Below, one piece after another: positions 1 through 10,850 of a stretch of 64,000 bases of DNA (positions are counted from its first letter, which is position 1; each line of letters opens with the position of its first letter). Position numbers and translations under genes: made by a program. The DNA comes from Macrophomina tecta (taxonomy: Eukaryota; Ascomycota; Dothideomycetes; Botryosphaeriales; Botryosphaeriaceae). Under the pieces are notes generated by a model. It did no database searches, was not told where the DNA came from, and saw only the letters and a list, made by a program, of their open reading frames with translations. The stretch spans positions 434,001 through 498,000 of the forward strand of contig JAKSGN010000020.1 of the NCBI GenBank assembly GCA_024180945.1. Direction: 5' to 3'.

Positions 1-51
1 GCCCACAACCACACTCGCGTGACTGACATGTGCCGTCGCCGCAAAAAACAG
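1..51 (+). other. 3' part of an intron of the CTL-like gene
   Basis: Contains a CTGAC branch-point-like sequence at 23-27 and ends in an A-rich stretch and CAG at 49-51. With this acceptor the next exon starts with two bases of a split codon. The donor would be outside the window. This is inferred from the lack of a usable start in the open frame. Confidence 0.5.
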
Positions 52-2321
52 ATGCTTCGCGCTTTCTGGCGCAGTCGCAGTCGCGTCTGCTTGGTGGGCA
101 AGAGAACGCTGAACCATCGCCGTACCCGTCCCGACCGAGTCGACACCGCGGAACCAGCCAAGCTGGCTCCCGATACCAGCCTTCCCGATCATACTTGCAG
201 CGACCAAACATGCCGAACCCATACGGACCGAGTGCCTCACAGGTCTCGCGCTTTCCCTTTGCTTCCCGCACCTCTGGACCCGCACCGCTCTTCTATTCCG
301 CCACCGACGATTTTCGGGAAGAGGACGATGGCGAGGAGCACGAGCGCGAAGTAGCCGACTTTTATGCCCTGCAAAAATCGCGCCGACAATTTGGTGGGAG
401 CCATCTTACTGATTCCTCCGATATGGACGACCACGATCTTGCGTCCAAGTCGGAGAACAGTCAAGGCGCCGAACACGACGATGACGAGGTACCGTTCTCA
501 CGAGGCATAAGAAGCTCTTGGAGAGGAAGCAGGATGACCGTGCGAGGTCGAGAGCCCACTGTGCAGCCCATCCAGGAGGACGAAGGTAGGGAAAGGAGTG
601 TAGGGGTCTCCGAGGCCAGTGCGCCAAGCAGCAAAGGAAAAGGCAAACTTGTCGATGTAGAGCTTGCCTCCACTGCCAGAGGAGACAGTGCGGATGAGTT
701 TCAGGACGACTACTCGGATGATGACCAGGACGCTCCTCCAGCATATCAGCATCTGCCTAGAGCGCAGGGCATCAATCCACCCCGTAATCCTTTACGCAAT
801 ACCCTACCAATACCTCTGGAAACCGATGAAGAAGCTCTTTTGCAACAGCCCCGGCCAGTGAGTCCCGACCGGGAAACCGCGGTTACGTTTGCCCCCCAAG
901 AGCAGGAGGAGAGGTATGACAGTTTCTGGTCGTACCTGTATCTCATCAGTGCGGCTGCATTTTTCGGGACTGCTTTTCTCGTATGGATTCACACGACCGC
1001 TCCTAGCAAAAAGCTTCCACTGGGCGACACCATCTATTCGACATTGCACTCGTCCTTCCACCTGCTATCGGTATACACACTTGTATCCATGATAGTTGCA
1101 GGTCTTTGGCTGGCATGTTTGTCCTATTTTGCCCAGCCCCTGGTGCAGCTAATCACCTTGGGCGTGCCGATCATCCTCGTATCTTTCTTCCTATACCCCT
1201 TCATTTCAAGCTTCAAGGGCCAACAGACAACTTTTCAAGACAAGGCCATGCGCTGGACATCGCTCGTTCCGGGTATCTGTGCTCTTCTCTGGATCCACAT
1301 GGTATACCAGGGACGACGGTCGATCGACAAAGCAACTCGGATTCTTGTACTTGCCAGCAAAGTCCTCGGTGAATGTGGGGCATTGGTTCTTGTGGGCCTG
1401 GCCGTTCTCACCTCCACAGTGCTGTGGACATGGATATGGATTGGTCTCTTCACACGGCTCTTCCTTGAAGGACACGTGAAGAGGCGCGATGCAAAAATAA
1501 CCATCTGGGCTATCGAGTTTAGTACTTGGTGGATCGGTGCATTTTACATCATATTCTACCTTTGGACTATGTCGATAATTGCGGGGATTCAACGTTCGTT
1601 GACCTCTGCCACAGTAAGCCAGTGGTATTTTCACCGCCATTCCACGCCTAAGCCAACAAGTCGGCAAGTCGCCCAAGCATCGTTCTGGCATGCTGTCGGT
1701 CCCATGTTCGGTTCCATCTGCCTATCTACGTTCCTCACAGTCGCGCTCCGGCTTCCTCTCATGGTCCTTCCACGCCGCTTCGCTGCTTTCGTCAGCCTTT
1801 GCGTATACCAATTCATCCCTACCTCGGCAGTCATGCTCACAAACCCACTTGCTTTGACTTATGCCTCTATCCACTCCATGGAACTCCGTCGCGCCGCTCA
1901 TGGCCTTCGCCAGCTTTCGTTCGTGTCTCATTCAAGGCCTACAACGACTTTGACGCCACGCTCGTTTTCTTCGCCTTCCGGTCATGAACTTGTTCCGTAC
2001 CGCCTGGCGAAATTGTTGCTACACGCAACGCGTTTTGTCATGTCCCTGGCGCTCGGCTTCGGTGGTTGGGTGGCGACGGCGCGAACACTTCAACTTGCCA
2101 ACGCAGGCCACAGAGGAAGTCTGTACGCTTATGTTGTTGGTATGATTGCAGCGGCCATTGGATGGAGCATACTTGGAGCCTTTGAAGGTGTGCTGGGCTT
2201 CATTCTGGATGGATTGATAGTCTGCTGGGGCAGTGAGGTCGGTTCTCAAGGCACTGGGCAGAGCAGATATTGTCCAGAGGCTGGCCAGCTTTTCGGTGAG
2301 GAGTCGAGGAGATACACGTAA
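52..2321 (+). CDS. Choline transporter-like (CTL/SLC44, Pns1-type) membrane protein, 5' end missing
   Basis: The frame is open from position 27 to a TAA at 2319-2321. No good ATG opens it: the first in-frame ATG is at 210. A stop lies at 24-26, while positions 1-51 look like the tail of an intron (CTGAC at 23-27, acceptor CAG at 49-51), so the first coding exon is probably just upstream of the window. The N-terminal half is a long, acidic, Ser/Pro-rich cytosolic region with no obvious domain. From about codon 300 of the open frame a series of some ten hydrophobic segments follows, ending in a segment with ILDG followed by a short polar tail, as in the CTL/DUF580 family. Family members sit in the plasma or internal membranes; yeast Pns1 has no proven choline transport role, so substrate is open. 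Family call is fairly sure, function is inference. A downstream start at 210 would drop a conserved-looking SRFLAQSQSR segment, so I disfavour it. Confidence 0.8.
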
Positions 2322-3364
2322 TCGACGACGCACCCTCTTTCATAGCCTCTCGGTCCTCAATTTTTCGGCATCGGCGGCATGACGACTTTTCTCGGACATA
2401 GTCTGCTCTGAATATTTCCTACATAGATTGCAGAGAGACCGCAGAGCTCTTGTATTCCACATTTCTTTTTTGAGCGGTCAATTACATATTTACTGTTGCT
2501 TCTTTCTCTACTGGCGTTCATCGAGAAGGGTTGGAGCTCGTGGTGGGATCATCATTATTAGGGTATCTACGACAGATGGGACGCAGCCGCTGGTTTACAT
2601 GGTGCACTGGGCTTCTCAATTTTTTTTTTTTTTTTTTTGCGGTAAGGATAAAGCTTACGGGCTTCTTGGAATTGGATCGCCACGTCATCTCATGATGATG
2701 ACTTACTCTATCCATAGGACGCGACCACGGCAAGGGAGTTTTTGCCTTTTTTTTTCTTTTTTTGTCTTTCCGGTGTTCTTGCTTGTTTATTGCTTCCTTT
2801 CTTGGCCGCGGGTATACCCCCACCTTGCGCGCGTTCCTGTAAGCTGTCGGACTTCAGCTTCTCTTCTTGGAAGAATGAGATGATATGATTCCGCAGGCTG
2901 TTTGTATGGCGTTGCGTTTACGCTTTCGTGTCTTGGTCAGCGCTGGGAGGCTTTGTAAAGAGGTCGGCTCTAGAAGTATCGCAACAGCAAGCGTGCATTT
3001 ATGTGCGGAGAGTGGAAGCATTCATCCAAGCGTAGACGTTCAAAGACATTGGTAGCACACAGCACCTGGATGAATGCTCCCGCTCCCCACGGCAAAGACA
3101 GGTTGCAAAGCTTCTGGTGCTTACCTCGTAGCTTCTTGGGTCCAACAGCTAATCGGTAAGGCTGGCATTTCGGCTAGCTTGCTCCGCCCACCCTTGTAGG
3201 CGTATCAAGTGCTCATGTAGATGAAATCGTCACTATTTCCAGCTTTGAGCAACAGGCCCTGCGAGCGATATCAAAAGCCATGTCATTGCATGTTTTCTCA
3301 TAGGTTCTTCAAGACTCCGCGATGGATTTTTCACGGCAGACTATGTAAAGCCACGTCCACTCAT
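2322..3364. other. Intergenic, convergent 3' flanks
   Basis: Lies between the 3' ends of the CTL-like gene and the aminopeptidase gene. It holds a T19 run (2620-2638) and further T-rich stretches around 2745-2765. The 151-codon frame at 2428-2883 is built on these T runs (many Phe) and has no family resemblance, so I do not call it. Confidence 0.6.
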
Positions 3365-5201
3365 TCAACCAAACACCTTACCCGTCTTCTTCGCAATGAA
3401 CGCATTCCGCTTGTTCCTCGTCATCTGCGGCGTCTCCTTCCCCTCGAGCACCGGCTTCCGCCACGTCACACCCCTCTTCGCGACCGCAGCCTCCTGGTTC
3501 AGACTCTCGAAGCTCGTCGCATACGTCGCGACGGCGTGCGCAATGGCCTGGGTGTTCAGCACGAACGCCGTGAAGTCCAGGTTATCCAGCGTGTCGCCGG
3601 CGGCATGGTAGTTGACGTCGTACGCGACGCCGGCCTCGCCGCCGAACGCCTCGGCCTCCTCCTCCGTCTTGATCCCCTCGGCGCCCGTGAAAATACCACC
3701 CGATGCCACGCCTGCATCCAGGAACGGGCCGTAGTCGGACCTGCCGTCGAACGCGGTGGAGGTGTAGTTGACGCCGCGCGCGGTGTAGTAGTCCTCGAAC
3801 AGCTTCTCGGCCTCGGCCGAGCCGGCCGGGCCGGAGAGGTTGAAGGAAGACCCGTCGCCGTCGTAGACGGCGTAGATGTAGTTGGGCGACGCGATCATGT
3901 CGAAGTCGAGCATCAGGCGCAGCTTCGCCAGCTCTGTGCTGGGCAGGTTCTCGACGTAGTATGTGGAGCCGAGGAGCCCTTCTTCTTCGCCGGACCACCA
4001 GGCGAAGCGGACGGAGTTGGTGGTAGTGAAGTTGGAGAGCTGGATCGCGACTTCGAGGATGCCGGTGCTGCCGCTGCCGTCGTCGTTGATGCCCGGGCCC
4101 GCTGCGACGGAGTCAGAGTGGCCGGAGAGAATGAGCGTGTTGTTTTGGTCGCCGCCGAGGGTTTGGGCGAGGACGTTGTAGCTGTGCAGAGGGGAGTTTG
4201 GTTAGTACTCATACCCGGTATTGCCTTTATCGTCGGTCGGATCGAAGTGTCTAGGGGAACTTACGTCAAGGATTCGACGATCGAGGTGTTGGTGAAGATG
4301 TCTGCGGTGGGGGTCTCACCGGCCGCGACCTCATCAACCAACTCAAGGCCGAGCGCCTGGCTGATGCCGACAGTGGGAACATAAGGGCCCTCTTCGCGGG
4401 GAGTGCCCAGCGTACCACCGGTGATGTCGCCCTCGATATTGTTGTAGATGATGGCGCCAGCAGCTCCAGCGAGTCCTGCGTAAACAGATTTGAGCTGCAC
4501 CACACAGTCGAGTCAGTATGCTTCATTTGTAAATAAAAAATGGGGAAACGCACGCCGAACTCGCACGTGCCGCGAGAAATAAGGGCAATATTGCCTTCAA
4601 CTTCAGCCGGGTAGTCAGACTACGAAGTGTGTTAGTTGTTGGCGTGGTGCGGTTTGACCGGACAGCGGTTGAGCGGGGGGAGGTATACCTGCTCGCACCC
4701 CACGTTGGAGACGGGCACAATCGAAGCAGAGGCGGTTCCGCTAGACGAGTAGTCGAAAAGGATGGCAGTAGTGATGTTCTCGCCATCAATGGCAAGGGAG
4801 AAATCGCCGGACTGCTGGACATACGACGTCCAGGGCTGCAGAGTGACGTCGTAGTAGTCCAATGCCGACAGAGTGTTGTAAATGTAGGTCACGGTGTCAT
4901 TGTGGCCCTGTCCTCCCATCACACGGTTGCGCTCTGGGTAGGCGTAGGCGAAGCTCTGGAGCTGGGCCTCATGCTCGTACAGAGCGTCGCCAGAGATGGC
5001 AGCTTGGAGCTCCTCCTGTAGGACCATGGGTCAGTGTTTGACGTCTCCCAATCGACAGGCGTCTATACACACCGAGGTAACAGCAGGGCGCCAGGCTGCA
5101 CGCGGCTTGGGCGAGGGCTTCCAGGTGTACGGGTTGGGAGCAGCAGCAACAATGTGGGCTAAAGCGCCGACAGCGGCAGCAGACTGGAGAGCGGACCGCA
5201 T
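3365..5201 (-). CDS. Secreted/vacuolar M28 zinc aminopeptidase (Lap2 / aminopeptidase Y type)
   Basis: Exons (minus strand): 5201-5073, 5015-4689, 4619-4554, 4494-4265, 4181-3365; 522 aa. The start at 5201 gives a clear signal peptide (Ala-rich, ending near AAAPNP); an upstream in-frame ATG at 5252 would bury it. Domain order: signal peptide, N-terminal segment, a protease-associated (PA) domain at about residues 110-230 (includes ALISRGTCEFG across the 4554/4494 junction and AGAIIYNN), then the M28 peptidase domain. Metal and catalytic residues are visible: HSDS (H272), INDDGSGS (D284), WWSGEEEGLLGS (E316 as general base, E317 as ligand), LDFDMIASPNY (D345) and a His in VNYHAAGDTLDNLD. Several N-glycosylation sequons fit a secreted protein. 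It should release N-terminal residues from peptides with two bound zinc ions. All five exons join in frame with GT..AG borders. It is divergent from the THEM6-like gene. Confidence 0.9.
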
Positions 5202-6437
5202 CGTGAACGAGGCTGGAGGAATGGAGAGCAAACGAAAGGCCTTCCTGCGCACGAGGGGGTAGATTTGACGTGGACGGATGTGGAGCAGGTTTTATAGGTG
5301 AAAATAAGAGCACCACGGTTCGCGTTTCCCCTGGCTAGAACAGGTCGGGAACAAGATCATGACGGCAAAATAGATTGAGTGACATGCATCCGCCTACTCG
5401 GGAACGGGGCAGCAGCGATAGGCGGCGGCAGCATTGCCTGCGCAAGTCATGTTTGGCGGAAGGAGCGCAGCGGGATATTCCCACAGCACGGCAGCTTGTC
5501 CGCATCAGGGAGGAGAGAAGCTTCTACAGCAGGAAACGAGCCAACTGCAGGCGGAGAAACAAGTACTGCCAAGCACAACGGGTATCGGAGGACAGCGTTG
5601 CGTGATTCAGCGGAGATATTGATAGAGGGGACAAAAAGGCCAAGAGGGCCAAGATGTCGAAGATAAAAGGCAGCTTGGCAGTGGAACGGGAGTTATCAGG
5701 CACCTGCCGTTTTCATAGCGGTGTGGGCGTTGCAGCAGAGAGAGCAGGGAGCCGAGGAGGAACGAAAGGAGCTGTGTGCTCGGAGAAAAGCTGAGGACGG
5801 CAACAGAAACCCTAATGCTAGTCTGCAGATGCAGCATTCAAATAGAGGGGCGACTCAAGGGACGTTAGGTGCGAAGTTGGATAAAACGGCTGGAGGATAT
5901 GCGCGGGAGCACGCGCAGGGGCCAGGTGGATACGACATGATAGGCCGGCAGCAAGACCGCTGGCCTGACGGATGGGCCCCAGCAGGGTGATGCATGACGA
6001 AGAGCAATTACTGCGAAGTCTGGCGTCAAGTGGGCTCGTTGGCAGCCAATATCGAGGTATGTAAGCGACAGGGGAGAGTGGCAGGGGACGAGGGTCAAGA
6101 CGCGGCGAAGCTTGAGGGCGGCTCCAACCCTCTTCGCCCTCTTGTCCAAAACGCTTGACTCGACTCTCCGCCTCAGCACACTTTTCAGCCCGTGCCCAGC
6201 CGGCTGCCGGCGCTCACTTGTCCCGGCCGTACGCTCCTCGATGTTGGGGGATCGGCCGCGCTTGGCATGCCATCGGGCCTCGGCTCGCCGCGCCCGAATC
6301 GACCAGCGCGTGCAATCGCGTCTTACTCCAGGTCCCCCCAATACCGCAATTGCCATGCCGAGCTCCTAGAATTTGAGCAACGGCCACCAGCCGAATCGCA
6401 GCACGCCGACATCTTATACCCGCGCCCGCCGCCAACC
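5202..6437. promoter_or_regulatory. Shared upstream region of the aminopeptidase and THEM6-like genes
   Basis: About 1.2 kb between two divergently transcribed starts (5201 minus, 6438 plus). Purine-rich, with no convincing reading frame. The last 250 bp before 6438 are C-rich and probably a 5' leader. No specific binding site is claimed. Confidence 0.5.
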
Positions 6438-7609
6438 ATGTCGGCCTCCGCAAAGTTGCCCATCGTCGCGGGCATTGCAGGGGCAGGCGCCTCTCTCGCA
6501 GCAATGGCTTCGTCCACCACCCTGCGCGCGTACATTTCCCGCGTCCTGGGCATCAGCGCCCCAGGAGGCGTGTGGAGGCTGCTCGCCTTGGCTCTCGCCA
6601 TCATCAACTTCAAGAACCTCCCGTTCATGTGGCACGTAAGTCCTCTCCAGCCCTCACCCACCAACAACCCCGCGAAAGAAAGCTCACCTGCCCCCAGATC
6701 CGCCTCTTCCGCGGTTTCCTCTACCAACTCTACCTCCAGCCCACCGCGCCACTCCCGCCGCACGCCCTCTTCCAGCCGCTCATCACCTCGACGCGCTCCC
6801 CGCTCACCGAATGCGACTACAACCTGCACAAATCCAACTCGACCTACTTCTCCGACCTCGACATCTCGCGCACCCACCTCGTCACCGCGCTGCTGCGCAC
6901 CGGCATCCGCCGCCTCTCCGCCTCCACCGACCCGGCCACGCGCGCCCCGGGCACCGAGCACGTCACCGACCCGGGCCCCTTCGCCATCGCCCTCGGCGGC
7001 ATCACCTGCCACTTCCGCCGCGAGATCAAGCCGTACGCGCGCTTCGAGATCTGGACCCGCCTGCTGTGCTGGGACCGCAAGTGGCTGTACTTCGTCTCGC
7101 ACATGGTCAGGCCCGGCGTCGCCAAGCCCGCGTCGTTCACGCTGCAGCCGTGGCGGAAGAGCAAGGGTGCCACGAGCGTGCATGAGATGGCCAAGGAGGA
7201 GGCAGAGCAGCTGCAGGAGAAGCTGAAGGGCGCCGTGTTCGCGACGAGTATCGCCAAGTATGTGGTCAAGAAGGGCCGTTGGACGGTGCCGCCGGAGCGC
7301 GTGCTGATCAACTCGGGGCTGCTGCCGCCCAAGCCGGAGGGAGGGGCGGAGCAGGAGGGTGCTGCGTCGAATGGGGCTGCAACGGAGCCTTCGGCGCCGG
7401 AGCAGCCGGTGAATGGCTCGTATGTCCTGCCTGCTGTTACTCCCGGCAACGACGGCGAGTGGACTTGGGAGAAGGTCGAGGCGGAACGGCAGCGCGGATT
7501 GAAGCTGGCTGAGCTGTTTGCTGGACTGGATGGCCTGCATGACGAGTTCAATGGAGGTGTGGATGGCGTGTTGGGCGAGTATTCGGATATGATCACGCCT
7601 TTCTGGTGA
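6438..7609 (+). CDS. THEM6-like hotdog-fold (thioesterase superfamily) protein
   Basis: Exons 6438-6635 and 6698-7609 (intron GTAAGT..CCCCAG, phase 0); 369 aa. The start has a good context (CCAACCATGT). Residues 1-66 are hydrophobic and probably membrane-associated (LLALALAIINFKNLPFMWH, ending exactly at the intron). Exon 2 carries the 4HBT-like domain: ECDYNLHKSNSTYFSDLDISRTHLV is the signature of the THEM6/Y1161-like hotdog subfamily, followed by beta-strand-rich IALGGITCHFRREIKPYARFEIWTRLLCWDRKWLYFVSHMV. The C-terminal 120 residues are low-complexity and charged. Catalytic activity is unproven for this subfamily, so I name only the fold. A 405-codon frame on the opposite strand is a GC-driven shadow. 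Confidence 0.82.
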
Positions 7610-8463
7610 AGCGGCGGTCTAAACAACGTCTTTTGACTCCGGGCCTGCTTCATATTTGGGCCACTGAGGGAAGTGGTTATTTCCCTTTTAGACATGATAC
7701 CTCGATTTAGACATGCTTTTTCTGTAGTAGAGACGTGGAGTTAGATAACTCAAGACAGGTCGTCGGAAAACCTCTCAATTCATTAAATGAAGCAACCTCT
7801 CGTATTATTCCTCTGCCCAGCGAAATTTTCTCAAGTTCTGCACGATAACGGCCGACATGACCCTAAAACTACGACTTGGTCATGACAATACTGTTGAACG
7901 TGAGATGGAACCTTCAGAGCTGCGCTGAGAAGGAAAGAACATATATCGCCATGCCCTTTGATCGCAATACAGCTCGAAGGAGCTTCGCTTGTGCAACCAT
8001 ACGTTGATATGACGATAGAAAGTTGCCTTAAACTAGGAGTACAGGTATAAAGGACAAGGACGCAGAGTTAATCAGCTGCCGGCCAACTTCTGCGCAAGGG
8101 GCGCTTTTGAGACTGGCAAGGACGCTGGTTTCGTCATACTGCTCTTCGAGGGGGGAAAGTGAATCCCGCATAACTCGCAGGAGGATGATGGACTGAGGGT
8201 ACGGCAGGCGTAGTGCAATGCACCCAGTACGCGGTACGTGCCCGAGCATCGACCATCCCGCCTGTTCTGCTGCAGTGCTTCATGAACTCGGCCGAGGCCT
8301 TGAAGGAGGCTTGGCGCTGGATCTGCTAGAGACATAAGCCAAGCCCGCATGCCAGATTGGCCGGCTAGGCTCGGGATCTGCGTCGAAGAGCTCTCCTTAC
8401 TCCATACAGAACGGACGGCGGCTGCAGAGAGCGGGGATACTGCATAGTGCGGCCGCGGAGTAC
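7610..8463. other. Intergenic, convergent 3' flanks
   Basis: Between the 3' ends of the THEM6-like gene and the RNase H2A gene. AT-richer than the neighbouring coding sequence; no gene recognised on either strand. Confidence 0.6.
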
Positions 8464-9510
8464 TTAGAAGACTTCCTCAGAGACGCGCTTGCCAAACCAG
8501 TTGGACAGCTCGTCGCCGCCGTCGTCCTGGCCGCCGGAGAAGTAGGCAGAGATGTTCATGCCGTCTTCGTCGTCCACGGGCCACTCGACTTTGAGGCCGG
8601 TCTTCTTGTCCTCCAGCATATCCTTCGCCGTCCCCCAGCTGAAACGGCATTCAGGGCCCCATCCAAACAACGGATCCATATTCCGCTTCAGCCAGCCCGA
8701 GCACCGTGCATCAGACGGGTATCCAGAGCCCCAACCATCAGCCGCAACCGTCTCGCCGTCACTCGAGGCATAGGTCTCGTAGCACACATCCAATGCCGCA
8801 TCTCTCGTCACCTTCGCGCAGACCGAAGCAGCTGAGACACAAGGATACAGCGAATCAGCCTTCTTGGCAACGGTGATCTGGACGGTGGGGAAGATGCGCT
8901 CGAGCTTCTTCTGGTAGAGAGCCGGGCTGCCGATAGTGTCGATGTAGATTTCCTTGACATTGACGCCCATGGCGAAGACGCGCTTGATCAGCTCAATGGT
9001 GGCGTCCATGGCCTGGGCGTTGAGGTTGTAGGTGCCGTTGGCCTTGAGCATGCCGGCCGAGATGTCGAGCGCCGACATCACTTTGGTCGCCCAGCCGCAG
9101 GACTTGTAGAGGTCTGTGCCAGGCGTGCAGAGTTTTTCCATAAGATCGGAGCGCACGGCGGGCGTCAGGACTTTCGAGTCGTCGAAGTGGTGCGTCTCGG
9201 CGAGGAGGGAGCGGTGGGCGGAGAGGGGCAGGTAGAGGAGCGCGTATACCATGGGGCCTGTGGGTATTAGAAAGGTGCCGGGTTGGGGTTGGGCGAGTGG
9301 CTTACCGAGTACAGGACCTCTCCCTGCTTCATCCACGCCGAGGACACATTCGGTGGTGATGTCGTTGGCAATGGCCTCTGGGATGGCAGAATAGTGGGCA
9401 TAAGAAGCGCCCTTTAGGATGTCGGCGGTCTTAATCGAAGGAGCTCGGAAGACATGGTTGACAGGAGTCTCCTGAGCAGCCTCTTGTGCGTCAAGCATAG
9501 GCTCGTCCAT
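8464..9510 (-). CDS. rnh201: Ribonuclease H2 catalytic subunit A
   Basis: Exons 9510-9306 and 9257-8464; 332 aa. The protein cleaves RNA in RNA/DNA hybrids and single ribonucleotides in DNA as part of the trimeric RNase H2 in the nucleus. Seen directly: the active-site start GVDEAGRGPVLG (D60, E61), DDSK (94-97), a conserved Asp in AMDATIEL (D153), YIDTIGSP (D175), and YPCVSAASVCAKVTRD. The unspliced frame is open throughout, but it would insert 16 residues between GPVLG and PMVY. Removing the 48-nt segment at 9258-9305 (GTAAGC..CCACAG) restores the contiguous GRGPVLGPMVYA that is invariant in the family, so I call it an intron. The gene is convergent with the THEM6-like gene. An ACGCGT element lies 93 bp upstream of the start. 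Confidence 0.93.
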   Translation of the reverse strand: MDEPMLDAQEAAQETPVNHVFRAPSIKTADILKGASYAHYSAIPEAIANDITTECVLGVDEAGRGPVLGKPLAQPQPGTFLIPTGPMVYALLYLPLSAHRSLLAETHHFDDSKVLTPAVRSDLMEKLCTPGTDLYKSCGWATKVMSALDISAGMLKANGTYNLNAQAMDATIELIKRVFAMGVNVKEIYIDTIGSPALYQKKLERIFPTVQITVAKKADSLYPCVSAASVCAKVTRDAALDVCYETYASSDGETVAADGWGSGYPSDARCSGWLKRNMDPLFGWGPECRFSWGTAKDMLEDKKTGLKVEWPVDDEDGMNISAYFSGGQDDGGDELSNWFGKRVSEEVF

Positions 9511-9989
9511 TGCTTCTGATTGCTGGGCAATTGGGTGGCTTGTGAGCCGGTGTGTCGCAGGGCGAGTTCTGAAAGAGGAGCGCGTCAGGACGACGCGACG
9601 GAACGCGTTAATTAGGGCCGTGCACGAGCTACACGACCACTACCCGGAGATCGGCTCACCCGAGAGAGCATTCCTTCCAACCTTCCCTCGCACATCTTTC
9701 AATCATCTAAAAGCTCCGTCTTCAACTAGGAGCCTCGCAGGCGCTAGCTAATTGAACCAGCACTAGTCGCTGTGATACATGGCTGTTTCTGAGCGCAACA
9801 TCCTCTTTCCGTTATTCTGGCCTCCTTCATCTTATACTGCTTTCGAAGGTGTCACCTTATTCGTGCCACACCTATCTTATACGCTCTGAGCATATGCACT
9901 TGGGCTTTCGAGCCTAAAGTATTCAGTATATTTTCAAACCCATGATCAGCAGCCAAGCAATACTATTGAGGTGGGGCAGAGACAGGTGC
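9511..9989. other. Upstream region of RNase H2A and spacer to the protease relic
   Basis: About 480 bp with the presumed RNase H2A promoter in the first 150 bp. No gene recognised in the rest. Confidence 0.5.
9603..9608. promoter_or_regulatory. ACGCGT (MCB-like) site upstream of RNase H2A
   Basis: A perfect palindromic ACGCGT 93 bp before the RNase H2A start, in a local cluster of CGCG words. MBF binds this hexamer in yeasts to drive G1/S genes. One hexamer is weak evidence on its own. Confidence 0.35.
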
Positions 9990-10240
9990 TTTGCGACCGC
10001 TCGGTTGCCAATGCTTGAGTTTACTGGTCTCGAATGTTTGGCGTATATTTGCAGTAGTCCTTGAACATCCAACTCGCTTGGCTTCAAGTTGGGCATGATG
10101 AGATTGCCATCTGCCTTGATAAAGATCGGCAGGCGCCCATCAACCCCGTCGACAGCATCTCCCCGGCCGCCGGCACCACTTGGATATAGCATGATGCTAT
10201 ACCAATCCACATCTTCTTCACCAAGTCCCCTGTCGTCATT
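9990..10240 (-). pseudogene. C-terminal part of a decayed zinc metalloprotease (astacin/metzincin-like), inverted
   Basis: The minus strand is open through 10285-9923. Within it, DWYSIMLYPSGAGG looks like a metzincin Met-turn, followed by the tail LPIFIKADGNLI..LKPSELDVQGLLQIY typical of fungal secreted metzincins after the Met-turn. There is no HExxH upstream on this strand. The matching N-terminal and HEL..H part lies immediately next door on the opposite strand. The two therefore appear to be halves of one former gene with an inversion between them. Family naming rests on pattern recognition, not a search. Confidence 0.45.
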
Positions 10241-10850
10241 CGGAACCCTCAAAGGACAAATGAGGATAGAAAGCGAGCCATTCAAAAACCTAAAAGAGAA
10301 TTTTGGCCAGATAGCATCATCACTTGTTGCTTCGGCAATGAGAACACCAGGGAGCGTGTTCTTAGGTCATTGGAGGAAGCCGTCCAGCTCTGGAGAGACG
10401 CTGGTCTGCCCGATACTTTTGACTACAAAGAAACTAGTGGCTCAGCATGCCAAGGTGATAACCGCCTAAACGTATTGATGATACAAGACAACGATTAGGG
10501 CATACATCCTACTACTACCGCCATGCCAGCAAAAGACCCAGAAGATCTGAAGTTGCTGGATTACGATGGCCCGGAAATGCATCTCAGGAATGCGACCGGC
10601 GTTGGGATGTTGAATGTTGTGGTAAATTTCGCCCACGAGCTGGCCACGCACGAAGCCTTTTCCGTGAGCGTCAGACCCCGAGATTCTGGGGCGAACTGGC
10701 CATGGTCAATACCTAATTTGGCACGCTATTCCGCCTAGATCAGTTCAATTGCAAGTTACGCGCGGGCAGCAGCAGCAATTCCAAGCATTGGGCCCGAGCT
10801 GCGGCAAAGCAGTGTCCGACCAGCTTAAACGAGTATTATTGAGTTGAAGA
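10240..10850 (+). pseudogene. N-terminal and active-site part of a decayed zinc metalloprotease (metzincin-like)
   Basis: Frame beginning near 10240: REFWPDSIITCCFGNENTR (from 10292), then SLEEAVQLWRDAGLP, then NRLNVLMIQDND, stopped by TAG at 10496-10498. The same frame resumes with GPEMHLRNATGVGMLNVVVNFAHEL. At 10643-10644 one base appears lost, after which GHA..LFRERQTPRFWGE follows in the next frame, stopped by TAA at 10714 and continuing as decayed sequence to about 10840. This is the order expected for the N-terminal half of a fungal secreted metzincin, ending with its zinc-binding helix. At least two stops, one frameshift and changed zinc-helix positions show it is not functional. Confidence 0.5.

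Noticed and set aside
2428..2883. 151-codon frame with Phe runs
   Set aside because: Created by T19 and other T-rich stretches in a 3' flank; no family or codon bias.
3221..4384. 387-codon plus-strand frame
   Set aside because: Lies antisense to the M28 aminopeptidase exons; its Arg/Val/Gly-rich text mirrors the coding strand, and the minus strand has all catalytic motifs.
6323..7540. 405-codon minus-strand frame
   Set aside because: Shadow of the GC-rich THEM6-like gene; crosses that gene's intron and has no family resemblance.
9990..10850. Two separate functional small genes
   Set aside because: The pieces complement each other as one metzincin and the plus half has stops and a frameshift.
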